This document shows, in pieces, positions 8,287-15,977 of a DNA stretch of 64,000 bases. The notes under the pieces were generated by a model. It had not been told where the DNA came from, searched no databases, and saw only the letters and a program-made list of their open reading frames with translations. The stretch is from Roseicyclus sp. (GTDB lineage Bacteria; Pseudomonadota; Alphaproteobacteria; Rhodobacterales; Rhodobacteraceae): NCBI RefSeq assembly GCF_018402035.1, contig NZ_JAGYJN010000001.1, positions 558,001 to 622,000 of the forward strand, in the 5' to 3' direction. Each line of letters opens with the position of its first letter. The first letter of the stretch is position 1. The position numbers and the translations under genes were made by a program.

Positions 8287-9279
8287 ATGACACTTCACAC
8301 CAATCAGATCGCGGGCCACATCAAGGCCGGCGTGCTGGGTTTGGCACTGGCAGCGCCGCTGGCGTTGGCGGGTGCGGCCCAAGCACAGACCTACCCCGAT
8401 CCGGCGCAAACGCTGGACTGGACCATCGCCTTTGGTCCCGGCGGCGGCAACGACATCATGGCGCGCACCATCGTCGAAATCCTCAACACCTATGACTTTT
8501 ATCCCGGCAATATCACCCTTGAGAACCGCGCTGGCGGTTCGGGTGCCGTTGGTTGGGGTCATCTGTTCGGTCAGGCGGGTTCGGGCTACGGCATCTCGAC
8601 CACCTCGGGCAGCTTCGTGACCACCCCCTTGCAGGCTGATCTGCCCTGGGCGCCCACGGATTTCACCCCCGTGGCCCTTCTGGCAACCGATGACCTTGTG
8701 CTGGTTGTCTCCGGCACGTCGGACATTCAAGACATCGACCAATTCATCGAATTCGCCAAGGCCAATCCGGTCAATATCGGTGGCACCGGCACGGTGAACG
8801 TGGACTTCATCGTTCCTGCCCTTTTAGCGCAATCGGCTGGCTTTGAGTTTGAATATATCTCGTTCAACTCGATGGCCGATCAGACCACCGCGCTTTTGTC
8901 GGGCGCGATTGATGCGATGGCTGGCAACCCCGGCGAAATCCTCGGCCTGATCGCTTCGGGCGATCTGCGTCCCTTGGCCTATTCGGGTAATTCCACACCC
9001 GATGCCTTGGCTGGTGTGCCAACGATGGCGGAAGCAGGACATCCGATTGGCGTGTCGATGCCGCGCGGCCTGATCTTGCCGCCCGATGCACCGGCAGAGG
9101 CACAAACTTTCTGGATCGAAACCATGAAGAAAGTGGTCGAGACCCCGGAATGGGCCGCCTATATCGAGAACAACACGCTCACGCCGACCTTCTTGTTCGG
9201 TGAGGATTTCCGGAGCTTCTTGGGCGAAACCCAAAGTGGCTTTGAGGAAGTTCTGCGCTCGGTCGGCGCGATCCAGTAA
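8287..9279 (+). CDS. Tripartite tricarboxylate transporter periplasmic binding protein (TctC/Bug family)
   Basis: A 330-residue secreted binding protein. ATG at 8287 follows AAGGGAGA and gives a signal peptide (hydrophobic AGVLGLALAAPLALAGA, cleavage near AQAQ-TYP at about residue 36). The mature part carries family features: FGPGGGNDIMARTI at the ligand-binding loop, ENRAGGSGAVGWGHLF, and GGTGTVNVDFIVPALLAQ. TctC-type proteins bind citrate, other carboxylates or small aromatics in the periplasm and deliver them to TctBA. It heads tctC-tctB-tctA-dehydrogenase and is separated from tctB by a strong hairpin. The ligand is unknown. Confidence 0.92.
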   Translation: MTLHTNQIAGHIKAGVLGLALAAPLALAGAAQAQTYPDPAQTLDWTIAFGPGGGNDIMARTIVEILNTYDFYPGNITLENRAGGSGAVGWGHLFGQAGSGYGISTTSGSFVTTPLQADLPWAPTDFTPVALLATDDLVLVVSGTSDIQDIDQFIEFAKANPVNIGGTGTVNVDFIVPALLAQSAGFEFEYISFNSMADQTTALLSGAIDAMAGNPGEILGLIASGDLRPLAYSGNSTPDALAGVPTMAEAGHPIGVSMPRGLILPPDAPAEAQTFWIETMKKVVETPEWAAYIENNTLTPTFLFGEDFRSFLGETQSGFEEVLRSVGAIQ

Positions 9280-9295
9280 TCAAGACCCGCATTAC

Positions 9296-9323
9296 GGGCC
9301 GGGCGCACCCTTGCGCCCGGCCC
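9296..9323 (+). terminator. Intercistronic stem-loop after the TctC gene
   Basis: A perfect 12-bp GC-rich stem (GGGCCGGGCGCA / TGCGCCCGGCCC, loop CCCT) begins 16 bases after the binding-protein stop. It is followed by AATTTACTT rather than a run of T. In transport operons such hairpins often protect the abundant binding-protein mRNA or partly terminate, so leaky termination or processing is the likely role. Confidence 0.6.
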
Positions 9324-9348
9324 AATTTACTTGATCATCGGGGTGGAC

Positions 9349-9822
9349 ATGCGCATCGTTTTCCTACTCGCTCTGCTGAGCGGGGCCATATTTTACAGCT
9401 ACATCGCCTTTTTCGACCTAACCTTTCTGACCCGCACGGGCCGGATTGGGCCGGGCTTTTTTCCCCGCCTTGTCGGGGGCGGCATGATCGTCATGACGCT
9501 TTGGGCGATTGTGGATGCGCTGCGCGACCGCCGCGCCATGGCAGCGGGCGGCGCACCGGGCGCTGATGACGCCCCCTCTGGGCTTTGGCGCGATGTCATT
9601 GTGCTGTTGCTGCTGGTCTTGGGCTATGGCGTGTTGTTGCGCCTGTTTGGCGGCTACATCTCGACCGTGGTCTATCTTGGGCTTGCGCTGTTTATCTTCA
9701 ACCCGCAGCGGCACCTGCAAAACACAGCTGTCGCGATCATCTTTCCAAGCGCGGTCTATCTGGCATTTGATCGCTTACTGAACGCGAACATGCCCCCCGC
9801 CCTTTTCAATTTGCCGTTCTAA
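9349..9822 (+). CDS. Tripartite tricarboxylate transporter small membrane subunit (TctB)
   Basis: A 157-residue membrane protein with about four hydrophobic segments (residues about 2-20, 37-55, 78-97 and 104-122). RTGRIGPGFFPRLVGGGMI after the first helix is the classic TctB stretch. The ATG at 9349, giving MRIVFLLALLSG, follows GGGGTGG; an upstream in-frame TTG at 9331 is less likely. TctB partners the large TctA in a secondary transporter driven by ion gradients and fed by TctC. Gene order tctC-tctB-tctA is standard. Confidence 0.88.
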   Translation: MRIVFLLALLSGAIFYSYIAFFDLTFLTRTGRIGPGFFPRLVGGGMIVMTLWAIVDALRDRRAMAAGGAPGADDAPSGLWRDVIVLLLLVLGYGVLLRLFGGYISTVVYLGLALFIFNPQRHLQNTAVAIIFPSAVYLAFDRLLNANMPPALFNLPF

Positions 9823-9862
9823 ACGCGAAGGCCGTAACGCCGACCGTCTGAGGGAGCCAAGA

Positions 9863-11386
9863 ATGGACATTTTTTCTGATCTCGTGCTGGGGCTATCAGT
9901 TGCCATCACGCCCATGAACATGCTGTATCTGTTGATCGGCGCGGTTGTGGGGATGATTGTCGGCGTGATCCCCGGCTTTGGCCCTTCGGCGGGTCTGGCG
10001 ATCTTGTTGCCGCTGACCTTTGGCATGGACCCGGTGGGCGCCATTATGATGCTGGCCGCGATCTATTACGGGTCGATGTATGGCGGCACGATCACCTCCA
10101 TCTTGCTCAACACACCGGGCGAAAGCGCCACGGTTGCATCGACCTTCGATGGCTATCCCTTGGCAAAGAAAGGCCGCGCTGGCCCGGCCTTGGTGATGCA
10201 GGCTGTCGCCTCCTTTGTGGGGGGGACGGTGGGTGTTTTGATGATCACCGTTCTGGCGCCGATGTTCAGCCAAGTCTCGCGCAGCTTTGGACCGCCAGAG
10301 TATTTCTTGCTGGCCATGATGGGGTTGATGACCTTGATCGTGATGATCGGCTCGAACTGGAAACTGGGCGTGATCTCGGCGTTGATCGGTCTGGCGCTTG
10401 GCACGGTCGGCGTCGATCTGGAGACCGGACAGGGCCGCTATACCTTTGGCTCGGCCGAGTTGATTGGCGGGATCTATTTCATCCCCATCGCGATTGGCCT
10501 GTTTGGTCTGGGTGAGCTGTTTTACGCTTTTTACACCGGCATGCACCGCGCGGGCGAAGGCACCTTGGTCGACTATCGCAAGGAAACGCGCTTTTGGCCC
10601 ACGGCGCATGATTTCCTCTCGACCCGCTGGACGATGGTGCGCGGTTCGATCCTTGGCTTTGTCGTGGGTGTGATCCCCGGCGCGGGTGCGACCATCGCCT
10701 CGCTCATGGCCTACTCGGCCGAACGCTCGCTGTCGAAAACGCCCGAGAACTTCGGCAAGGGCGAAATGGCAGGGCTTGTGGCCCCTGAAACGGCCAACAA
10801 CGCCGCCTCGTCGGGTGCGATGGTGCCGCTATTGACGCTTGGCATTCCCGGTTCTGCCTCGACGGCGGTTTTGCTTGCAGCCTTCATGCTGTGGGGATTG
10901 CGGCCCGGCCCGCTGTTCATGGAGCAAAACACCGAGTTGGCTTGGGGGCTGATCGCCTCGATGTATCTGGGCAACATCATTCTTTTGGCGATCAACATCT
11001 TTGCCATCCCGCTTTTCGTGCTGATCGTGAAAGTGCCTTATCGCCTGCTCGGCCCTTGCATCGTGGTCATCTGTGCGCTCGGCACCTTTACCGTGAACGC
11101 CAGCTTTATCGAGGTTTGGCTGATGTTGGCGGCATCCATCGTGGGCTTTTTCATGCGGATGTATGGGTTTTCGCCCGCCGCCTTGGTGCTGGCGCTGGTG
11201 TTGGGGCCGTTGGCCGAGCAAGCGCTGCGCCAAACCATGACCATCTCGCGCGGGTCGTTCGATATCTTCTTCGAGCGGACCGCCTCGCTCTCGATCATTG
11301 CGCTGACCATTGCGCTCTTGGTGCTTTTGCCACTGATGGGCCGCTATGGAGGGCGCGCAAAAACAAGCAGCAAGGCCAAAGGCTAG
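9863..11386 (+). CDS. Tripartite tricarboxylate transporter permease (TctA)
   Basis: A 507-residue permease with about 10-12 membrane helices. Family signatures are clear: GAVVGMIVGVIPGFGPSAGL near residue 30, YYGSMYGGTITSILLNTPGE near 75, the second half-repeat GFVVGVIPGAGATIASLMAY near 270, and LTLGIPGSASTAVLLAAFML near 330. These two glycine-proline loops form the substrate path. It lies 40 bp after tctB and 3 bp before a COG2055 dehydrogenase, so imported substrate and dehydrogenase are probably linked. A GAGGGAGCC ribosome site precedes the ATG. Confidence 0.95.
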   Translation: MDIFSDLVLGLSVAITPMNMLYLLIGAVVGMIVGVIPGFGPSAGLAILLPLTFGMDPVGAIMMLAAIYYGSMYGGTITSILLNTPGESATVASTFDGYPLAKKGRAGPALVMQAVASFVGGTVGVLMITVLAPMFSQVSRSFGPPEYFLLAMMGLMTLIVMIGSNWKLGVISALIGLALGTVGVDLETGQGRYTFGSAELIGGIYFIPIAIGLFGLGELFYAFYTGMHRAGEGTLVDYRKETRFWPTAHDFLSTRWTMVRGSILGFVVGVIPGAGATIASLMAYSAERSLSKTPENFGKGEMAGLVAPETANNAASSGAMVPLLTLGIPGSASTAVLLAAFMLWGLRPGPLFMEQNTELAWGLIASMYLGNIILLAINIFAIPLFVLIVKVPYRLLGPCIVVICALGTFTVNASFIEVWLMLAASIVGFFMRMYGFSPAALVLALVLGPLAEQALRQTMTISRGSFDIFFERTASLSIIALTIALLVLLPLMGRYGGRAKTSSKAKG

Positions 11387-11389
11387 GCC

Positions 11390-12412
11390 ATGCCGCGTCT
11401 GGATGAGATGGAGGCGCGGGCGCTCGTTGCCCGCGCCTTTCTTTTGGCCGGTGTCAGCGCGCCGGATTTAGCCGAGGATGCGGCGCATGCGCTGGTCTTG
11501 ACCGAGATGATGGGTATCACCTCGCACGGGATGGGCCGGGTGGCTGCTTATGTCGGGCGCTTGGCGGCGGGTGGGATGAACGCAGGCGCGCAGATCAAGA
11601 TCAGCGCCCCTGCCCCTGCGTTAAGGCTGATCGATGCCGATGCGGGCTTGGGCGCAGGCGTGGCCATGTCAGCGCTGCGCATCACGATGCAGGCCGCGCG
11701 CGAGACAGGTCTTGCCGGTAGCTTCATCCGCCGCGCCACCCATCTGGGCGCGCTCGCCCCGCTGTTATGGCTGGCCGCGGAGCAGGGTTTTGCCGCGATC
11801 ATCACCACGAATACCGCGCCGATGATGGCACCGCCCGGTGGGCGTGCGGCGCGCGTGGGCAATGCACCCTTGGGTCTGGCCATTCCCGATGTGAACGGCG
11901 GCCATGTGATCTTGGATATGGCGCTGTCGGTGGCCGCGCGCTCGCGCGTGCGCGATGCTGCCATGCGCGACCACCCCATCCCCGAGACTTGGGCCACAGA
12001 TGCCCAAGGCCAGCCCACCACCGATGCCAAGGCCGCGATGGGCGGGTTGATGCAAGCCATCGGCGGACCCAAGGGCGCGGCCCTTGCCGTCAGCCTCGAT
12101 CTTTTGGCCGCAGGTCTTGCCGGGGCTGCGATGTTATCGGAAATTCCCGATACCCATCTCGACCCCGCCGCCCAGCCGGGTTTGGGGCAGATGATTTTGC
12201 TGATCGATGCGGGCCGGTTAGTTGGCCCACAAGATCTGAGCGCGCGGATCAAGGAGGCGGCCGCGATCCATGCAGCGACGCCGCCCTTGCAAGACGGCCC
12301 TGCCCCGCGCCTGCCCGGCACGCGCGCGATTGCAGCGCTGCACAAGGCAAGGGCGGAAGGGATCGACGTTTCCCCCAGCTTGCTGGACGAATTGAAGTAT
12401 TTAGCGCGATAA
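11390..12412 (+). CDS. Malate/L-lactate/ureidoglycolate dehydrogenase family oxidoreductase (COG2055)
   Basis: A 340-residue NAD(P)-dependent 2-hydroxyacid dehydrogenase of the Ldh_2 family (malate, sulfolactate and ureidoglycolate dehydrogenases). The conserved active-site element TSHGMGRVAAYVGRL (about residues 44-58) contains the catalytic His. IRRATHLGALAPLLWLA and NAPLGLAIPD are also family-typical. It starts 3 bp after tctA stops, so it is translationally linked to the transporter and probably oxidises the imported 2-hydroxyacid. Because allE is nearby, a ureidoglycolate dehydrogenase role is one option, but substrate cannot be assigned by eye. Confidence 0.85.
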   Translation: MPRLDEMEARALVARAFLLAGVSAPDLAEDAAHALVLTEMMGITSHGMGRVAAYVGRLAAGGMNAGAQIKISAPAPALRLIDADAGLGAGVAMSALRITMQAARETGLAGSFIRRATHLGALAPLLWLAAEQGFAAIITTNTAPMMAPPGGRAARVGNAPLGLAIPDVNGGHVILDMALSVAARSRVRDAAMRDHPIPETWATDAQGQPTTDAKAAMGGLMQAIGGPKGAALAVSLDLLAAGLAGAAMLSEIPDTHLDPAAQPGLGQMILLIDAGRLVGPQDLSARIKEAAAIHAATPPLQDGPAPRLPGTRAIAALHKARAEGIDVSPSLLDELKYLAR

Positions 12413-12454
12413 CGCGACCTGTTGAAATCAACCGCAAGGGCCAAACCTGAGGGC

Positions 12455-12498
12455 GGGAAAACCCGGGTTTTCCCACGCGAAAAACCCGGGTTTTTCGC
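12455..12498. repeat. Two tandem perfect palindromes centred on AACCCGGGTT
   Basis: Between convergent genes lie GGGAAAACCCGGGTTTTCCC (12455-12474, 20 bases) and a 22-base perfect palindrome at 12477-12498 with the same AAAACCCGGGTTTT core. Either can fold alone, or each arm can pair with the other copy. Position between two gene ends suggests a bidirectional terminator or a REP-like element. The T and A runs inside the arms allow a terminator on either strand. Confidence 0.7.
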
Positions 12499-12590
12499 CC
12501 TCCCACGCACTGCCGGTCAAAGGCGATATGGCGGCTTTTGCGGTGCGCACTATGCCCGGATCACCCGATGCCGACGCCATGAACGGGTGC

Positions 12591-12609
12591 ATCGGGGATC
12601 ATCCCCGAT
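12591..12609. repeat. Inverted repeat ATCGGGGAT-C-ATCCCCGAT
   Basis: A 9-bp perfect inverted repeat with a single-base centre, 13 bases from the 3' end of the thioesterase gene on the minus strand. No T-run follows on either side. It may aid transcript 3'-end formation together with the tandem palindromes 100 bp away. Confidence 0.4.
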
Positions 12610-12621
12610 AACCCCTTGACC

Positions 12622-13086
12622 TTACCCCGGCATTTTCCACGTGGCCGTCGCATGTGCGGCCAGCTTGCCATCCGCGTCATAAAGATGGCTTTCCATGAAG
12701 GATATGGCGCGCCCACGCTTGGTAAAGCGCCCCTCGCAGGTGACAAGCCCGCCCGCGACCGGGCGCATGAACTGCACCTTCATCTCGATCGTGGCACCGG
12801 GGCCTGCGACCTTGGCCACCAAATGGCCCATGGAAATATCCATGGCCGAGGCCATGACACCGCCATGCAGCACACCTTGGGGGTTTTTGAGCATGTCCGT
12901 CACTGCGAAGGTCACGCGGCAGACATCTTTATCCAGATCGCCAGCCGCTTCAGGCAGATAGGTGAAAGACAGGCCAAGAAAGCGCGCATAAAAGAACCGC
13001 TCAAAGGCCTGTTCATGATCGTCGAGCGCGTGATCGAGGCGCTTGCGCGCCTCAACCACATCAATACGAGCGGCTCCCGATGCCAT
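12622..13086 (-). CDS. PaaI-type hotdog-fold acyl-CoA thioesterase
   Basis: A 154-residue hotdog-fold protein. The hallmark LKNPQGVLHGGVMASAMDISMGH (HGG followed by an acidic residue about 9 on) sits mid-protein, as in PaaI/YbgC-like thioesterases, and IEMKVQFMRPV forms the next strand. It probably hydrolyses an acyl-CoA. It directly follows the enoyl-CoA hydratase gene; an alternative GTG at 13092 would overlap that gene's stop as GTGA. Either start implies translational coupling. The substrate is unknown, but the neighbours all handle CoA esters. Confidence 0.85.
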   Translation of the reverse strand: MASGAARIDVVEARKRLDHALDDHEQAFERFFYARFLGLSFTYLPEAAGDLDKDVCRVTFAVTDMLKNPQGVLHGGVMASAMDISMGHLVAKVAGPGATIEMKVQFMRPVAGGLVTCEGRFTKRGRAISFMESHLYDADGKLAAHATATWKMPG

Positions 13087-13088
13087 GC

Positions 13089-13874
13089 TCACGCGCCGAT
13101 GAAGTTCGGCTTGCGCTTTTCCATGAAGGCGCGGCGGCCCTCGATGTAATCTTGGCTGTCGAAACAGGCCTTCACGCGCGCCTCGCAGCCCGCCAGATCG
13201 CGCGCGCTTTCGGGGGCGACGGTTTGGCCGACGATGAACTTCACCGACCCCACCGTCATCGGCGCGTTCTCCGCGATCATGCGCGCGGTCTCTTCAGCCA
13301 CTTGGGCGACCTGATCATCGGGCACGACCCGGTTGACCAGACCCATCACGCGGGCCTCTTCGGCGTCGAAACGGCGGGCGGTATAGAAAATCTCTTTGGC
13401 GAATGACGGGCCGACCACATCGACCAAACGCTTGATGCCGTAATAACCATATCCCAGACCCAGCTTGGCCGCAGGCACCGCGAAATTGGCCCCCGCGCCG
13501 CAGATGCGCAGATCACAGCACAGCGCCAAGGCCATGCCGCCGCCAATGCAGAACCCGTCAATCTGGGCGATAGTGGGCTTGGGGAAAGCCTCGACCATGT
13601 CATAGACGCGCTTGGTGGTGGCGTTGTAATGGGCCACTGCCTCTTCGCTGGCGCGTTCGCTCTCGAATTTCGAGATGTCGGCACCCGAGACAAAGGCTTT
13701 GCCGCCTGCACCCGACAAGATCAGGATGCGTACGCTTGCATCGGCCTGAAAGCGGGTCACGGCAGCCTCGACCGCCTCCCACATCTCGAGCGAGACGGCG
13801 TTGCGCTTTTCGGGCTGGTTGAAAATGATGCGGGCGATATCGCCATGCTGCTCGGTCAGGATCTTGTCGGTCAT
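13089..13874 (-). CDS. Enoyl-CoA hydratase/isomerase family protein
   Basis: A 261-residue crotonase-fold enzyme. The oxyanion-hole segments are GGKAFVSGADISKFE (about residues 56-70) and IDGFCIGGGMALALCCDLRI (about 105-124). The position of the catalytic Glu pair is occupied by LGLGYGYYG, so exact chemistry (hydratase, isomerase or other) is uncertain. It sits between a class III CoA-transferase (22 bp upstream) and a thioesterase, all on one strand. A role in breakdown of an activated acid is likely. Family assignment is firm. Confidence 0.87.
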   Translation of the reverse strand: MTDKILTEQHGDIARIIFNQPEKRNAVSLEMWEAVEAAVTRFQADASVRILILSGAGGKAFVSGADISKFESERASEEAVAHYNATTKRVYDMVEAFPKPTIAQIDGFCIGGGMALALCCDLRICGAGANFAVPAAKLGLGYGYYGIKRLVDVVGPSFAKEIFYTARRFDAEEARVMGLVNRVVPDDQVAQVAEETARMIAENAPMTVGSVKFIVGQTVAPESARDLAGCEARVKACFDSQDYIEGRRAFMEKRKPNFIGA

Positions 13875-13895
13875 ATCTTGGGTGTCCCTTGGATC

Positions 13896-15137
13896 TCAGA
13901 TTGCGCCGGAGGCTTTCATCGCGGCGATCTCTGCTTCGGAATAGCCGATCTCGGTCAGGATATCGGCGGTGTGCTGGCCGGCCAGCGGTGGCGGGGCGGC
14001 GATGGTGCTGGGGGTGCGGCTCATGATGATGGGTTGGCCCACCAACTCGGTCGCGCCGCGCTCTTGGCTGACAACCGGCTGGGCAAGGCCCAAATGGCGC
14101 ACTTGCGGGTTGGAAAACACCTGACCGATATCGTTGATCTCACCGGCTGGCACACCGGCATCATTGAACTTGTCGATCCAAGCCGCCGTCGTATCGGTCA
14201 GCGTGATCGCCTCGATCTCGGCGTTGAGTGCGGCGCGATTTTGTGACCGGGCGGCGGCGTTGATGTAACGCGTATCTTCGATCCAATCGGCGCGGCCCAT
14301 GCTTTCGCAGAATTTCTGCCAGATCTGGTTGCCGGTCACTGCGATATTCATATGGCCATCGCTGGTCTTGAACACGCCCGTGGGAATGGTGGTCGGGTGG
14401 TTATTGCCCGCCTGTTTCGGAATATCGCCATCCATCAAGAAGCGCGCGGCCTGAAAATCAAGCATGAAGACCTGCGCTTGCAAAAGCGATGTCTGCACCC
14501 ATTGCCCATGGCCCGAGTGCTGACGCTCATAGAGTGCGATCAAGATGCCTTGCGCGGCGAAAAGCCCGGCGCAAAGATCGGCAATCGGGATGCCGACGCG
14601 CATCGGGCCGGTGCCTGGCTCGCCGGTGATGGACATAAGCCCGCCCATCCCTTGCGCGATCTGGTCAAAGCCGGGGCGGTCAGCCAGCGGCCCATCCTGC
14701 CCAAAGCCCGAGATGGAGGCATAGATCAACCGCGGATTGGTCATCGACAAGGTATTGTAATCGATGCCCAAACGCTTTTTCACGCCGGGGCGGAAATTCT
14801 CGACGATGATATCGGCCGTATCGGCCAGCCGCCTGAACGCCGCCACACCCGCCGGTGATTTCAGATCGATGGTAAGCGACCGCTTGTTGCGATGCAGGTT
14901 CTGGAAATCGGGGCCATGGCGCGGGCCGCCAAACTGCGCCTCGTCCACGGGTGCTTCGATCTTGATGACATCAGCCCCCCAGTCGGCCAATTGGCGCACG
15001 CAGGTCGGGCCGGAGCGGACACGCGTCAGATCAAGGACGCGCAACCCCTTGAGCGCTGCGCTGGCCACGGGTGCCGATGTGGCATTTTCGGCCTTGTTGT
15101 CAGCGTTTGCGCTGTGCTGGTTTACAGGCGATGTCAT
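13896..15137 (-). CDS. CaiB/BaiF family (class III) CoA-transferase
   Basis: A 413-residue class III CoA-transferase that moves CoA between organic acids. LKGLRVLDLTRVRSGPTCVR and WGADVIKIEAP mark the N-terminal nucleotide fold. The catalytic Asp is expected around RPGFDQIAQGMGGLMSITG, and IADLCAGLFAAQGILIALYE is also typical. About 28 residues before ALKGLRVLDL look low-complexity, so the true start could be internal. It leads an operon with enoyl-CoA hydratase and thioesterase and diverges from a GntR regulator likely to control it. Substrate unknown. Confidence 0.88.
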   Translation of the reverse strand: MTSPVNQHSANADNKAENATSAPVASAALKGLRVLDLTRVRSGPTCVRQLADWGADVIKIEAPVDEAQFGGPRHGPDFQNLHRNKRSLTIDLKSPAGVAAFRRLADTADIIVENFRPGVKKRLGIDYNTLSMTNPRLIYASISGFGQDGPLADRPGFDQIAQGMGGLMSITGEPGTGPMRVGIPIADLCAGLFAAQGILIALYERQHSGHGQWVQTSLLQAQVFMLDFQAARFLMDGDIPKQAGNNHPTTIPTGVFKTSDGHMNIAVTGNQIWQKFCESMGRADWIEDTRYINAAARSQNRAALNAEIEAITLTDTTAAWIDKFNDAGVPAGEINDIGQVFSNPQVRHLGLAQPVVSQERGATELVGQPIIMSRTPSTIAAPPPLAGQHTADILTEIGYSEAEIAAMKASGAI

Positions 15138-15210
15138 ACGTCCTCCCCGTGGTGCAACCCCAGGTAATCATGTATGTGATGAGGCGGTGCTTGACAATAA
15201 AAATGTTAAA

Positions 15211-15219
15211 TGTTGACAA
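15211..15219. promoter_or_regulatory. TGTTGACAA motif in the divergent CoA-transferase/GntR region
   Basis: TGT-TG-ACA is a short inverted repeat 29 bases before the GntR start and shares its core with the palindrome at 7470-7481. A TTGACA hexamer lies 20 bases away at 15191. The region is A/T-rich against high-GC surroundings, as expected of a regulated promoter. Operator role is inferred. Confidence 0.35.
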
Positions 15220-15247
15220 AAACATCATCGGCGGTTGAGGTGGCAAC

Positions 15248-15946
15248 ATGGTGAAACCTATGAAGACAATTGGACTGCAACGCGCGACGCTTGCCGGCGA
15301 GGTGCGCGGCGAGATTGAGCGCATGATCGTCAGCGGCGATCTGGCGGCGGGTGAAAAGCTCAACGAGCTTTCGCTGTCCAATGCCATGGGCGTAAGCCGC
15401 GGCACCGTGCGCGAAGCGATCCGATCCTTGGCCGATAGTGGTCTGATCGATTTGATCGCCAATCGCGGCGCATTTGTCCATAAGACAACGCTGGCCGAGG
15501 CGCGCAATCTGTACGATCTGCGCGGCGCGATCTTTGCCATGGCCTGTGCGGCTGCGGCGCGGCGTCTGCGCGAAGGAATAGAGGCGCGGCTGATCACCCA
15601 GCTTGAGCGCAATCTTGAACAGATGCGCAATGCCTACGCCCATGGCGACACGGCCAAATACTACGCGCTGAATATCGAGTTTCACGACATGCTACTGGCC
15701 GCCTCGGGTAACCCCAAGGCCAAGGTGACTTATGACAATCTGGTGCGCGAGATGCACCAGTTTCGGCGGCGTGGCCTGTCGCTGGTCACCAATGTGGCCG
15801 AGTCGATTGCCGAGCATGAGGCGATCACGGCTGCCATCGCCTCGGGCGATGAAGATGCCGCACGGCGCGCGGCCTTTGATCACATCACCAGCGGCTTCGG
15901 CCGCTACATGACGCTGGCTGAACCGCAATCCAATAGCGACGCCTAA
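15248..15946 (+). CDS. GntR-family regulator, FCD subfamily
   Basis: A 232-residue regulator: winged helix with GEKLNELSLSNAMGVSRGTV (about residues 35-54) and an FCD domain with NIEFHDMLLAASGNPKA and EHEAITAAIASGDEDAAR carrying the metal-binding histidines. It is divergent from the CoA-transferase operon and 31 bp upstream of the malonyl-CoA synthetase gene. It therefore probably controls both halves of this acyl-CoA locus. ATG at 15248 follows GAGGTGG; a second ATG at 15260 is possible. The effector may be an organic acid or its CoA ester (inference). Confidence 0.88.
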   Translation: MVKPMKTIGLQRATLAGEVRGEIERMIVSGDLAAGEKLNELSLSNAMGVSRGTVREAIRSLADSGLIDLIANRGAFVHKTTLAEARNLYDLRGAIFAMACAAAARRLREGIEARLITQLERNLEQMRNAYAHGDTAKYYALNIEFHDMLLAASGNPKAKVTYDNLVREMHQFRRRGLSLVTNVAESIAEHEAITAAIASGDEDAARRAAFDHITSGFGRYMTLAEPQSNSDA

Positions 15947-15977
15947 GGCGTTAACACGCAAGACCCAAGGATTTGGC

